The notes: generated by a model not told the origin, from the letters alone. A stretch of 33,081 nt of DNA from Acidimicrobiaceae bacterium (GCA_027315315.1 DAHUYG010000067.1:1-33081); one strand, 5' to 3'; counted from the stretch's first letter, positions 25,597 through 33,081 are shown. Numbers and translations are program-made.

Positions 25597-26850
25597 TCAG
25601 CGATCCTTGGCGTTCGTCCGGACGTCGCGGAAGGGAAGCTGGTTGTCGACCGACGGTTCGCGCGGCAACCCCAGGGCTCGCTCGCCCACGATGTTGTGCT
25701 GGATCTCGTCGGTGCCCCCGGCGATCGAGCCTCCGGGCACCGAGACGAGGATCTCGGCGATCACGCCGGCTCGAGGCGAGTCGGGTCCCCGCAGCATGCC
25801 GGCGGCGCCGGCCATCGCGCCGTGTGCCAGCGCCGAGCGGCGAGCGATGTCGCTTCCCGCCAGCTTCGCTACCGATCCCTCGGGGCCCGGGGTCCGGCCC
25901 GCCGCCCGGGCGGCCCTCGAGCGTTCGACGTTCCAGGCCGCCACCCGCTGCCGGGCGACGACGTCGGTCACCTGTTGGCGTTGGATGGCCGAAGCCCCGA
26001 CCTCGCGCGCCACGACCGGCAGGAGATCGGCCCGCCCGGCCCGCTGGGGGTACCAGGCATAGGTCCTCGAGTGCTCGACCGCCTCCGCCATCGCCTCGCG
26101 CGAGGTCCGTCCCTCGCGCCACCCGTCGGTCTCCACCAGCCGCACGCCTCCGAGCCCGCGCTCGTGCGCGAGGGTGGTGAGCGCAGCGGCCCACCCGTCG
26201 TTCACCTCGCCCACGACGTTGTCGCTCGGCACGCGCGCGTCGGTGAAGAACACCTCGTTGAACGAGGCGTGACCGTTCATCTGGCGCAGCGGCCGCACCT
26301 CCACGCCGGGCTGGTCCATCGGGAGCACGAAGTACGTGATGCCGCGGTGCTTGGGCACGTCCCAGTCGGTGCGGGCGAGCAGCATCCCATAGGCGGCGCT
26401 GCGGGCACCCGTCGTCCAGACTTTCTGCCCGTTCACGACCCACTCATCGCCGTCGCGGACCGCCCGCGTCGTGAGGCCGGCGAGGTCCGAGCCGTTGCCC
26501 GGCTCCGAAAAGAGCTGGCACCAGCGGTCCTCGCCGGTGAGGATCCGGCGCAGCAGGCGCCGCTTCAGCTCGTCGGAGCCGTGTGCGAGGACGGTCGGTG
26601 CAGCCAGGCTCATCCCCGAGCCGATGGGCGGACCCACCGCCCCGAATCGCTCGCGCTCGGCGTCTGCGACCCGGGCCAACTCGGCCGAGAGTCCCCGCCC
26701 GAACCACCCGCTCGGCCAGCCCGGAGCGGCCCAGCCCGAGTCGGCGAGCAGGCCCCGCCACTCGACGAGCGGCCGCTCGGGGTCCCAGTGGGCCTCCAAC
26801 CACTCGCGAACCTGGCCCCGCACGTCGGCCGGGGTCGGCGCATCACTCAT
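25597..26850 (-). CDS. acyl-CoA dehydrogenase
   Basis: A 417-residue flavin-dependent acyl-CoA dehydrogenase. The N-terminal helical domain has GWAAPGWPSGWFGRGLS. The middle beta domain has LFSEPGNGSDLAGLTTRA and WVVNGQKVWTTGARSA (FAD and substrate contacts). The C-terminal helical domain ends with GGTDEIQHNIVGERALGLPRE (FAD/tetramer signature). The ATG at 26850 has GGAGG five bases upstream; the GTG six bases earlier would lie inside that Shine-Dalgarno. The physiological acyl group is unknown. It is followed by the crotonase gene 73 bases on. Confidence 0.93.
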   Translation of the reverse strand: MSDAPTPADVRGQVREWLEAHWDPERPLVEWRGLLADSGWAAPGWPSGWFGRGLSAELARVADAERERFGAVGPPIGSGMSLAAPTVLAHGSDELKRRLLRRILTGEDRWCQLFSEPGNGSDLAGLTTRAVRDGDEWVVNGQKVWTTGARSAAYGMLLARTDWDVPKHRGITYFVLPMDQPGVEVRPLRQMNGHASFNEVFFTDARVPSDNVVGEVNDGWAAALTTLAHERGLGGVRLVETDGWREGRTSREAMAEAVEHSRTYAWYPQRAGRADLLPVVAREVGASAIQRQQVTDVVARQRVAAWNVERSRAARAAGRTPGPEGSVAKLAGSDIARRSALAHGAMAGAAGMLRGPDSPRAGVIAEILVSVPGGSIAGGTDEIQHNIVGERALGLPREPSVDNQLPFRDVRTNAKDR

Positions 26851-26892
26851 GGACACCTCCGCACCGGGACCGTGCTGCCCGGCCGCTAGAGG

Positions 26893-27312
26893 CTACGTCC
26901 CATGCTGCTCACCGTCGCTCGGGGGCAGGTCGTAGCCGATCGCCCAATCGCGCTCGGCGACCCCCCACGCGAGGTCCCCGGGGCGTTCGACCACGAGGAG
27001 GACCGCGCCGACGTGCGGGAGCCCGCCGTGCCAGTGCCACTCGCCCGGCCCAACGAGCACCGTCTCGCCACGCCCGACCACCCGGCGCCCGTGTTCGTCG
27101 GCCACGACCGCCTCGCCGGCGACGAGGTGGATCAGGCGTCCGGACCCCGAGACGTGCGGTCGCGAGCGAGCCCCCGGCTCGAGGTGGACGAAGCGCACCT
27201 CGAGCCCGTCGCCGAGCGACGTGGAGACCGACTGGACCCGTGCGCCGCCCACATAGGCGCGTGGCGGCAGGTCCACCAGTCCGGATGGTTCGGGCCCGTC
27301 CATGACCTCCAT
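26893..27312 (-). CDS. cupin-domain protein
   Basis: A 139-residue single-domain cupin. Motif 1 is EPGARSRPHVSGSGRLIHLVAGE, with a candidate metal-binding His, and motif 2 is VLVGPGEWHWHGG, with two further His. The canonical first HxH is reduced to a single His, so metal binding may be atypical. The ATG at 27312 has AGGGGAAG five bases before it; the longer frame to 27450 is unsupported. It lies 42 bases upstream of the acyl-CoA dehydrogenase and could be an isomerase/dioxygenase-like or sensory accessory protein. Confidence 0.8.
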   Translation of the reverse strand: MEVMDGPEPSGLVDLPPRAYVGGARVQSVSTSLGDGLEVRFVHLEPGARSRPHVSGSGRLIHLVAGEAVVADEHGRRVVGRGETVLVGPGEWHWHGGLPHVGAVLLVVERPGDLAWGVAERDWAIGYDLPPSDGEQHGT

Positions 27313-27373
27313 CGACTTCCCCTCCCTCGCCAAGGGTCTTGGCCGACGAGCCCGCACATGGGAGAGTCGGACC

Positions 27374-28105
27374 GTGCCGCTCCCCTCGTGCAGGGCGCTC
27401 GTGTTCGATGTGTTCGGAACGGTCGTCGACTGGCGAACTTGTGTGACCAACGAGGCCAGGGCGATCGCAGGCGCCCGGGGGGCCCACGTCGAGTGGGGCG
27501 CCTTCGCAGACGAGTGGCGCCGCGAGGGCTATCTCGAGCCGATCGCCGAGATCGTCTCTGGGAGGCGCCCCTACGAGGACGTCGAGGGGCTCCTCGCGGC
27601 GACCCTGGACGACCTGCTCGAGCGGCACGGGGTCGCCCTCGGGCCCGAGGAGAGGGCGGAGCTCGCCTTGGTCTGGCGGCGGCTCGAGCCATGGCCCGAC
27701 GCTCGGCCCGGGCTCGAGCGCATGCAGGGGAACCACCTCCTCGCGCCCCTCTCCAACGGGAGCTTCGCCCTCTTGACCGAGATGGCCAAGCGGGCCCGGC
27801 TGCCGTGGGACTGCATCATCTCGACCGAGCTGTTTGCCGCGTACAAGCCCGACCCGAGGACCTATCTCGGCGCGGCCCGGCTCCTCGGCCTGGACCCCGG
27901 CGAGGTCATGCTCGTCGCAGCGCACGCTCGCGACCTGCGAGCGGCGGTGGCGGCGGGGCTTCGGACGGCCTACGTGCCACGACCCCTCGAGTGGGGCCCC
28001 GACGCGCCGGCGCCGGCCGATCCGGACCCCGGCTTCGACATCGTCGCCCTCGACTTCGAGTCGCTGGCCGACGAGCTCGGGCGGACGGGCCCGCCACCGA
28101 GATGA
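27374..28105 (+). CDS. haloacid dehalogenase type II-like HAD hydrolase
   Basis: A 243-residue HAD-superfamily protein. Motif I is LVFDVFGTVVDW with nucleophile Asp12, motif II LSNGS, motif III Lys in AYKPDPRTY, and motif IV VAAHARDLRAA. The FDVFGTVVDW form and the AAHARDL block are typical of (S)-2-haloacid dehalogenase type II proteins, although many homologues are phosphatases. The GTG at 27374 is preceded by GGGAGAG. It diverges from the cupin gene across 61 bases and overlaps the next gene by ATGA. Confidence 0.9.
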   Translation: MPLPSCRALVFDVFGTVVDWRTCVTNEARAIAGARGAHVEWGAFADEWRREGYLEPIAEIVSGRRPYEDVEGLLAATLDDLLERHGVALGPEERAELALVWRRLEPWPDARPGLERMQGNHLLAPLSNGSFALLTEMAKRARLPWDCIISTELFAAYKPDPRTYLGAARLLGLDPGEVMLVAAHARDLRAAVAAGLRTAYVPRPLEWGPDAPAPADPDPGFDIVALDFESLADELGRTGPPPR

Positions 28106-28482
28106 GTGCGACGCCGTCGCGCGCCGAGCGCGAGTTTCTCGCAGCCCAGCCCCTCGGCCGGCTCGCGACCGTCGACACACTCGGAAGGCCGCACGTGGTG
28201 CCGGTCGGCTTCACCTACAACGAGGTGACCAACACGATCGACATCGGCGGTTTCAACATGTCCTCCACGGCGAAGTTCCGCCACGTGCGCGAGCGCGGGG
28301 TCGCCGCCTTCGTGGTCGACGAGGTGCTCGAGCCGTGGCGTCCCCGCGGCATCGAGATCCGGGGCCGCGCCGAGGCGCTCGAGTCGGCGGCCGACGCCGA
28401 CACCGGGCTCATCCGCCTGCACCTCGACCGGGTCCGGTCCTGGGGCGAGGGGCTGGCACCGGCGAGCGACGACGGTCGCTGA
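28102..28482 (+). CDS. PPOX-class F420-dependent oxidoreductase-like protein
   Basis: A 126-residue split-barrel flavin/deazaflavin-binding protein. LGRLATVDTLGRPHVVPVGFTYN is the PPOX core. GGFNMSSTAKFRHVRERG would contact the cofactor phosphate. WRPRGIEIRGRAEAL ... RLHLDRVRSWG closely follows the MSMEG_5819-type (TIGR04023) pattern of F420-dependent proteins. Its ATG overlaps the dehalogenase stop by four bases, so they form a two-gene operon. Confidence 0.9.
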   Translation: MSATPSRAEREFLAAQPLGRLATVDTLGRPHVVPVGFTYNEVTNTIDIGGFNMSSTAKFRHVRERGVAAFVVDEVLEPWRPRGIEIRGRAEALESAADADTGLIRLHLDRVRSWGEGLAPASDDGR

Positions 28483-28491
28483 GCGCCGCGG

Positions 28492-29085
28492 TCAGCTCCT
28501 CGGGCGACGCTCGCCGTAGCTGTCCCAGTAGGTGGTCTCCTCCACCGGGCGCCGCTTCGCCTCACCCCAGCGCCCGAGCGGATGGCCGACCGGGATCATC
28601 GCCCAGGTCTGCACGTCGTCGGGGATGTCGAGGACCGCCTTCACCTCGGCCTCCTTCAAACGGTGCACGGTGGTGAGCGCTGTTCCGAGCCCGATCTCCC
28701 GGGCGGCGAGGAACAGGTTCTGGCACCCCGGGTAGATGGAGGCGGGGTCCCCGCCCAGCGAGCAGGGGATGAGGATCGCCGGGGCCTCGCCCATGTGTGC
28801 GGCAAGGTGGTCGGCCGAGGCCAGGATCGGCGAGGGACCCTCGTCGCCCTGCTGGTCGGCGTAGCCCTGGCGGATCGATTTCCAGCACTCGCCGTAGATC
28901 CGACCGATGTCCGCTCGCCGCTTCGCGTCTCGCACCACGAGCCAGCGCGCGATCTGGCGGTTGCCGCCAGAGGGGGCCCTGCTCGCGGCATCGAGGATCG
29001 TCCAGATGTCCTCGTCGGAGACGGGGCGTTCGGGATCGAGCCGTCGCATGGCCCGGGTGGTGCGGATCGCTTCGCTCAGTTCCAT
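28492..29085 (-). CDS. nitroreductase family flavoprotein
   Basis: A 197-residue FMN-dependent nitroreductase-fold protein. The N-terminal AIRTTRAMRRLDPERPVSDEDI gives the FMN-phosphate RxxR motif, and ASRAPSGGNRQIARWLVV is the second FMN segment. The C-terminal GLGTALTTVHRLKEAEVKAVLDIPDD and IPVGHPLGRWG close the fold. It is close to the acg/Rv-type actinobacterial nitroreductases; the electron donor (NADPH or F420) cannot be told. It is divergent from a LacI-type regulator that may control it. Confidence 0.9.
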   Translation of the reverse strand: MELSEAIRTTRAMRRLDPERPVSDEDIWTILDAASRAPSGGNRQIARWLVVRDAKRRADIGRIYGECWKSIRQGYADQQGDEGPSPILASADHLAAHMGEAPAILIPCSLGGDPASIYPGCQNLFLAAREIGLGTALTTVHRLKEAEVKAVLDIPDDVQTWAMIPVGHPLGRWGEAKRRPVEETTYWDSYGERRPRS

Positions 29086-29147
29086 CGGCCGGGCTTAGCA
29101 CGATCTGCCCCCGAGGGGCCACGTGTCCCGGTGCGCTTGCGACGGGG

Positions 29148-29160
29148 CGCTTGCAAAGCG
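29148..29160. promoter_or_regulatory. candidate LacI-type operator
   Basis: CGCTTGCAAAGCG has perfect five-base arms (CGCTT/AAGCG) around a GCA centre, located between the nitroreductase and the LacI-type regulator and 25 bases before the latter's GTG. LacI-family operators are short palindromes with this kind of centre, so autoregulation is plausible. Confidence 0.4.
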
Positions 29161-29185
29161 GGCGCCGGTCCACAAGCATCGCAGC

Positions 29186-30235
29186 GTGACCTCGGGAAAT
29201 GGCCCGCGCCCAGTGCAGTTGCGCGACGTCGCGGCGGCCGCCGGCGTGTCCATCTCGACGGCGTCGAGAGTGCTCACGGGTTCGGGGCGCTGCTCGCCGG
29301 CGGCCCGGCTCGCCGTGGAGGAGGCGGCCAAGCGGCTGTCCTATGAGCCCAACAAGATCGCCCGGGCCCGGCGGGCGCAGAGCACCCGGAGCGTCGGCAT
29401 GACGGTGCCGTGGCTCCGCAATCCCTTCTACGCCGAGCTGGTCGAGGCGGTCGACGTCTTCTTGGAGCGGGTCGGCCTCGATCTCGTGCTGGCCGACGCC
29501 CGGGGTTCCTGGCAGGACGAGGCTCGACGGGTCCACTCGCTCGTCTCCCGGCGGGTCGACGGACTGATCGTGGTCCCGACCGATCAGCGCGAGAGCGCCG
29601 CTGCGCTGGCCGCAGCCGGACGCAACATCCCGATCGTCCTGCTCGAGTACGAGGCGGGCGACCTGCGGGCCGACTACGTGGGGATCGACAACGGGCTCGG
29701 CATCGAGCTCGTCCTCGACCACCTGGCCGACCAGGGGGCGACCAGGGTGCGATTCTTGTCGTCCGCGATCTCGAACTCGGCCAGCCGCTCGCGTCTCCAG
29801 GCGTTCTGGAAGGGCACCGAGGAGCGTGGCCTGCAGCCCGGCGAACCGGTCCTCGGCCGCTTCACGACCAAGTTCGGCAAGGAGGCGGTGCTCCGCATCA
29901 TGGACGAGGGCCCGATGCCCGACGCCATCGTCTGCGCCTCGGACGTGGTGGCGCTCGGGGTGATGGGGCAGCTGCGCGCCGAGGGCATCTCGGTCCCCGA
30001 TGACGTCATGGTGACCGGCTTCGACGACATCGTCTTCGCCGAGCTGTCGGACCCCTCGCTCACCACGGTGCACCAGCCCCGGCGGCGACTCGCCGACGTC
30101 GCGGTGTCGGCACTCGTGGCGCGCATCGAGGGCGACGACCGCGAGCCGACTCGCGTGGAACTGCCGCCCCACCTCGTCGTGCGGCGTTCGTCGCTGCAGC
30201 CGGCCAGGATGGTCGAGGCCTCGAGCCCCGCCTGA
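29186..30235 (+). CDS. LacI-family transcriptional regulator
   Basis: A 349-residue repressor. The N-terminal helix-turn-helix is VQLRDVAAAAGVSISTASRVLTG, with the hinge region SYEPNKIARARRAQSTRSVGM. A periplasmic-binding-protein-like effector domain follows (VDGLIVVPTDQ, ADYVGIDNGLGIELVLDHLADQGATR, PDAIVCASDVVALGVMGQLRAEGISVPDDVMVTGFDD). It closes with FAELSDPSLTTVHQP, the family-wide C-terminal signature. The effector is probably a sugar-like molecule but cannot be named. The GTG at 29186 is preferred. There is no Shine-Dalgarno, and AAGCAT lies six bases upstream, so it may be leaderless. Confidence 0.92.
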   Translation: MTSGNGPRPVQLRDVAAAAGVSISTASRVLTGSGRCSPAARLAVEEAAKRLSYEPNKIARARRAQSTRSVGMTVPWLRNPFYAELVEAVDVFLERVGLDLVLADARGSWQDEARRVHSLVSRRVDGLIVVPTDQRESAAALAAAGRNIPIVLLEYEAGDLRADYVGIDNGLGIELVLDHLADQGATRVRFLSSAISNSASRSRLQAFWKGTEERGLQPGEPVLGRFTTKFGKEAVLRIMDEGPMPDAIVCASDVVALGVMGQLRAEGISVPDDVMVTGFDDIVFAELSDPSLTTVHQPRRRLADVAVSALVARIEGDDREPTRVELPPHLVVRRSSLQPARMVEASSPA

Positions 30236-30637
30236 TCACTCCGGCGCCGGCAGATCGACGTTCTGGAGCCGGAGCCGGCCCTGGGCGACGGTCTTGCGGT
30301 CGCTCCGGGTGAACTCGACGGCCCAGAGCTGTTGGACGCGGCCCTGCATGATCGGGGTCGCCACCACGTCGATGCGCCCCTCGGCGACGGGTCGGAGGAA
30401 GTCCGTGGAGTTGTGCGTCCCGACCGCGTACTGACCCCGGTGGGCGACGGCCGCACCGGCGCCGAGGGAGCCGGTCGACTCGACGATCGTGGCGAAGACC
30501 CCGCCATGGGCCACCCCGAAGGGGGTGTGGTGGGCCGGGGTGACGACGAGGTGGCCCGACACCCTCGTCCCGGTGAGTTCCTCGATCTCGAAGCCGAGCG
30601 CGCCCAACCAGCTCCCGAAGTTCGGCCGGATGCTCAC
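30236..30637 (-). CDS. PaaI-type hotdog thioesterase
   Basis: A 133-residue hotdog-fold thioesterase. The active-site region is TPFGVAHGGVFATIVESTGSLGA (HGGV-x4-E pattern of the PaaI/4HBT group), followed by THNSTDFLRPVAEGRIDVVA. It probably hydrolyses aromatic or acyl-CoA thioesters. The GTG at 30637 is chosen because the sequence upstream in frame (to 30823) is Arg/Pro-rich and looks non-coding; no good ribosome-binding site is seen. Its stop abuts the LacI regulator's stop directly, so the two genes converge with no spacer. Confidence 0.88.
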   Translation of the reverse strand: MSIRPNFGSWLGALGFEIEELTGTRVSGHLVVTPAHHTPFGVAHGGVFATIVESTGSLGAGAAVAHRGQYAVGTHNSTDFLRPVAEGRIDVVATPIMQGRVQQLWAVEFTRSDRKTVAQGRLRLQNVDLPAPE

Positions 30638-30887
30638 GGGTTGGTGACGCCGACTCGCCCGGTGCGGCTCACGTCGCGCGGATCGAGCACGGGCCGGCAC
30701 CCCGTGCGGTTCCTCGGGTCCTCCACGCGGCCGCCACACCCTCGGTGCGCCCCGCCGGTCGCCGAGATCCCGGCGCATTGGGAGCGGCCGCCCACCCCTT
30801 CCAGGGCCTGCGCGATCAACCAACTGGGCTGGGAGTCATAGCTTCGGGGCAGCATTGCCGAAATCCTTCAGAGCGTAAGAGGCCGAC
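30638..30887. other. 250-bp intergenic region, nothing identified
   Basis: Between the thioesterase and the phosphoribosyltransferase. It must hold promoters for both directions, but I see no convincing -35/-10 pair, RNA gene or repeat. Open frames crossing it have Arg/Pro-rich, non-coding composition. Confidence 0.5.
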
Positions 30888-31541
30888 TTGCCTGATCGCC
30901 TCATTGTCTACCGGAACCGGGCCGACGCGGGAACCCGGCTCGCCGACGCCTTCGGTTCCCCGCCCGGATCGCCCGTCGTGCTCGCCATCCCCCGGGGCGG
31001 GGTCGTGGTGGGTGCGGCCGTGGCCGAACGGCTCGGCGCCCCCCTCGACGTCATCGTCGTGCGCAAGCTCGGTGTGCCGAGCCAGCCCGAGCTCGCAATG
31101 GGCGCGCTCGGCGAGGGTGGCACGCTCGTGGTCTACGAGGAGGCCCTCCGGGCGGCGGGCGTCACGAGCGACGCCTTCGACGCGGTGTGGCGGGCCGAGG
31201 AAGTCGAACTCGAGCGCCGGATCGCCGCCTACCGCCGCGGTCGCACGCGGATCGCGCTCGAGGGCCGGCCGGTCATCGTCGTGGACGATGGCGTCGCCAC
31301 CGGCTCGAGCGCCCAGGCGGCCTGTCAGGTCGCATGGGCGCTCGGTGCGTCGCTCGTCACGCTCGGCACCCCGGTCGGACCGCCCGACGTGGACCGACGC
31401 TTCGAGGGGATCGCCGAGGTCGTCTGCCCCCTGCGACCGGCGTCCTTCTCCGCCATCGGCGACTCCTACCTCGACTTCTCGCCCACCAGCGACGCGGAGG
31501 TGCTGGCGGTGCTCGCCGGGCGCCCCGGCCCGGCCCCCTGA
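30888..31541 (+). CDS. phosphoribosyltransferase-domain protein
   Basis: A 217-residue type I PRTase-fold protein. The PRPP loop is VIVVDDGVATGSSAQAA. The N-terminal VVLAIPRGGVVVGAAVAERLGAPLDVIVVRKLGVPSQPELAMGAL matches the group often fused to, or next to, dienelactone-hydrolase-like domains in actinobacteria. The true substrate is unknown. The start is a TTG, accepted because AAGAGG lies five bases before it and no ATG/GTG fits. It is followed 54 bases later by the alkylation-repair gene. Confidence 0.9.
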   Translation: MPDRLIVYRNRADAGTRLADAFGSPPGSPVVLAIPRGGVVVGAAVAERLGAPLDVIVVRKLGVPSQPELAMGALGEGGTLVVYEEALRAAGVTSDAFDAVWRAEEVELERRIAAYRRGRTRIALEGRPVIVVDDGVATGSSAQAACQVAWALGASLVTLGTPVGPPDVDRRFEGIAEVVCPLRPASFSAIGDSYLDFSPTSDAEVLAVLAGRPGPAP

Positions 31542-31574
31542 CCGCCTGTCCGGATCCGTCCGACCCTCCCCAGC

Positions 31575-31592
31575 GCGATCGTCCATGATCGC
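31575..31592. promoter_or_regulatory. inverted repeat and possible -10 before the Ada/AlkA-type gene
   Basis: GCGATC (31575-31580) and GATCGC (31587-31592) are perfect arms around six bases. CATGAT (31584-31589) lies within it and ends six bases before the GTG, fitting a leaderless promoter overlapped by an operator-like palindrome. Confidence 0.4.
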
Positions 31593-31595
31593 TCC

Positions 31596-33081
31596 GTGAG
31601 CTTCTCGGCGGTCGTGACGACGGGCATCTATTGCCGCCCGGGATGCAGCGCCCGCCCGAACGCCGCCAACGTGCGCCCCTTCCCCCTCGCCGCGGCCGCC
31701 GAGGCGGCGGGCTTCCGCGCGTGTCTGCGGTGCCGCCCGTACCGCAGCGTCGCGCCCATCAACCCCGACGCTCCCGAGCTGGTGTGCCGAGCGGTGCAGC
31801 TCGTCGTCGACGGGATCTTGGACGAGCACACCGAGGTGACCCTGGGGGATCGACTCGGGGTCTCACCGCGACACCTCCGGCGGCTCTTCGAGCATCACCT
31901 CGGGGTGACCCCGGACCAGCTGGCCCGGTCGCGACGGGCGCACTTCGCCCGCCGGCTGCTCGACGACACCGACCTCTCGCTCGCGCAGATCGCCTTCGCC
32001 TCGGGCTTCGGCAGCGTCCGGCAGTTCAACCGGGTCTGTCAGGACGTCTTCCGAGCCACCCCGCGCGAACTGCGGTCGCGCCGGCGGGCGAGCGACCGAC
32101 TGGTGGCCGACGGCGGTCTCGCGCTCCGGCTCCCCTTCGCCCCCCCGCTCGAGTGGGACACGATGCTCGAGTACTTCGCGAGCCGAGCCATCCCCGGGGT
32201 GGAGTCCGTCGGGCAGGGCACCTACCGCCGCACGGTCATGATCGACGGGGATCCCGGCGTGCTCGAGATTTCGAAGGGCCGTGAGGACCACCTCGTCCTC
32301 CTCGCCCACCTCCCCCACTGGGAGGGCCTCATCCACATCGTCCAGCGGGCCCGGCGCATCTTCGGCCTGGACGACGACCTGGCCGAACCGGGGGCACGGT
32401 TGGCCGCCGATCGGGTCCTCGGTCCCCTGGTGCGAAAGCTCCCCGGCCTGCGCGTGCCTGGGACCTGGGACCCCTTCGAGACCGCCGTGCGCGCCATCTG
32501 CGGCCAGATGATCAGTGTCGGTGCCGCCCGCACCATCGTGGCCCGCATCGCCGAGCGGCACGGGACCGAGGTGCCCGGGCTCGCCGCCATGGGGCTCTGC
32601 CGGGTCTTCCCCTCGCCCGCTGCGCTCGCCGAGGGCGACCTGGACGGGATCGGGCTCACGGCCACCCGGATCGAGGCGGTCCACGCCCTCGCCCGGGCAC
32701 TCGTCGCCGGCGAGCTCACCCTCGACCGGAGCGCGAGCCTCGAAGGGTTCGTCGAGCGGGTGTGCGAGCTGCGCGGCGTCGGGCCGTGGAGCGCCCACTA
32801 CGTCGCCCTCCGGCTCGGGCACCCCGACGCCTTCCCCGCCTCGGACCTCGGCCTTCGGCGCGCCCTCGGGGCCGCGGTGGGCACGCCCGTGTCCACGCGT
32901 GAGGCCGAGGCGGCGAGCGAGCGCTGGCGACCCAGGCGCTCGCCTGGTGGCCTCAGCAACCGGCGGCCCCGAATCGGCGGTCACGGTTGCGGGTCGGCCC
33001 GGACGATGACGGTCTGTGCGGTTTGTGTCGGCTGCCGGCGCCGTCCGGCCGGGATTACGTGTCGGGGCGGTTGTTGGCGCG
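31596..33081 (+). CDS. Ada zinc domain - AraC HTH - AlkA 3-methyladenine glycosylase fusion, open at window edge
   Basis: Adaptive-response-type protein. An Ada zinc domain (TTGIYCRPGCSARPNAANVRPFP ... FRACLRCRP) retains all four Cys, including the methyl-acceptor position in YCRPGC. The AraC helix-turn-helix follows (VTLGDRLGVSPRHLRRLFEHHLGVTP and ARRLLDDTDLSLAQIAFASGFGSVRQFNR). The AlkA part has TWDPFETAVRAICGQMISVGAARTI, the HhH LRGVGPWSAHYVALRLG, and DAFPASDLGLRRALG containing the catalytic-type Asp. The N-terminal ~25 residues of a usual Ada domain are missing. After ASERWRP the usual WRPWRAYAALHLW end is not found and the frame stays open to the edge, so the C-terminus may be frameshifted or divergent. 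Confidence 0.85.
   Translation, partial: MSFSAVVTTGIYCRPGCSARPNAANVRPFPLAAAAEAAGFRACLRCRPYRSVAPINPDAPELVCRAVQLVVDGILDEHTEVTLGDRLGVSPRHLRRLFEHHLGVTPDQLARSRRAHFARRLLDDTDLSLAQIAFASGFGSVRQFNRVCQDVFRATPRELRSRRRASDRLVADGGLALRLPFAPPLEWDTMLEYFASRAIPGVESVGQGTYRRTVMIDGDPGVLEISKGREDHLVLLAHLPHWEGLIHIVQRARRIFGLDDDLAEPGARLAADRVLGPLVRKLPGLRVPGTWDPFETAVRAICGQMISVGAARTIVARIAERHGTEVPGLAAMGLCRVFPSPAALAEGDLDGIGLTATRIEAVHALARALVAGELTLDRSASLEGFVERVCELRGVGPWSAHYVALRLGHPDAFPASDLGLRRALGAAVGTPVSTREAEAASERWRPRRSPGGLSNRRPRIGGHGCGSARTMTVCAVCVGCRRRPAGITCRGGCWR
33016..33081 (+). CDS. possible start of a fumarylacetoacetate hydrolase-like gene (22 codons visible)
   Basis: In another frame a GTG at 33016 begins RFVSAAGAVRPGLRVGAVVGA, reminiscent of FAH-family N-termini (MRFVS ... 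RVGAV-G). It overlaps the still-open AlkA frame. This would be resolved if AlkA actually ends near 33009 in a shifted frame. Too short to be sure. Confidence 0.2.
   Translation, partial: MRFVSAAGAVRPGLRVGAVVGA

Noticed and set aside
28562-30172. 536-codon minus-strand open frame opposite the LacI regulator
   Set aside because: Covers the LacI gene on the other strand and part of the nitroreductase in another frame; no recognisable domain.
32515-33009. Internal plus-strand frame within the AlkA domain, ending at TGA 33007-33009
   Set aside because: Ser/Pro/Arg-rich and out of frame with AlkA. Only its last ~25 codons are relevant, as a possible frameshifted AlkA end.

Overview
The window is high-GC chromosomal DNA from an actinomycete. 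The evidence is frequent GTG starts, a mycothiol-type maleylpyruvate isomerase homologue, an F420-type PPOX oxidoreductase, a DUF5679 zinc-ribbon protein, and the actinobacterial order tig-clpP-clpX-folC-ndk ... rne-rplU-rpmA. An mreBCD-mrdA cell-shape cluster sits inside that order. This and the coding style suggest an uncultured or little-studied lineage such as Acidimicrobiia; that placement is an inference.

Region 1 (1-17169) is a core-genome block, almost all on the minus strand. In transcription order it holds tig, clpP, clpX (folding and proteolysis), folC, ndk, mreB, mreC, mreD, mrdA (PBP2, wall elongation), a B12-type radical SAM protein with its DUF2344 partner, a short RNase E/G, and ribosomal proteins L21 and L27. 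Two plus-strand genes interrupt it: a P-loop kinase-like gene between rne and rplU, and a MetE-C-domain methyltransferase opposite mreB. valS (often between clpX and folC) and rodA (often next to mrdA) are not in these places.

Region 2 (18079-20642) is a complete, precisely bounded insertion of the IS1595 type. It is 2548 bp (18087-20634) with 19-bp perfect terminal inverted repeats and an exact 8-bp target duplication GTCGTCCG. Besides the ISXO2-like transposase it carries three passenger genes: a two-helix membrane protein, a 41-residue acidic microprotein, and a 175-residue protein of unknown function. The transposase promoter is built from the inverted repeat and appears to give a leaderless mRNA. 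This is the most interesting object in the window. It lies between a mycothiol-dependent isomerase homologue and a DUF5679 gene that were previously about 2.7 kb closer.

Region 3 (20791-28482) holds the DUF5679 protein, a tRNA-Pro(UGG), a DedA membrane protein, a class C beta-lactamase-fold hydrolase and a minus-strand catabolic-looking run: cupin, acyl-CoA dehydrogenase, crotonase-fold protein, RidA-like protein, dienelactone hydrolase and a small DUF6295-like protein. A HAD dehalogenase and a PPOX protein diverge from it.

Region 4 (28492-33081) holds a nitroreductase divergent from a LacI-type regulator, a PaaI-type thioesterase, a phosphoribosyltransferase, and an Ada-zinc/AraC/AlkA fusion for alkylation repair that runs to the window edge.
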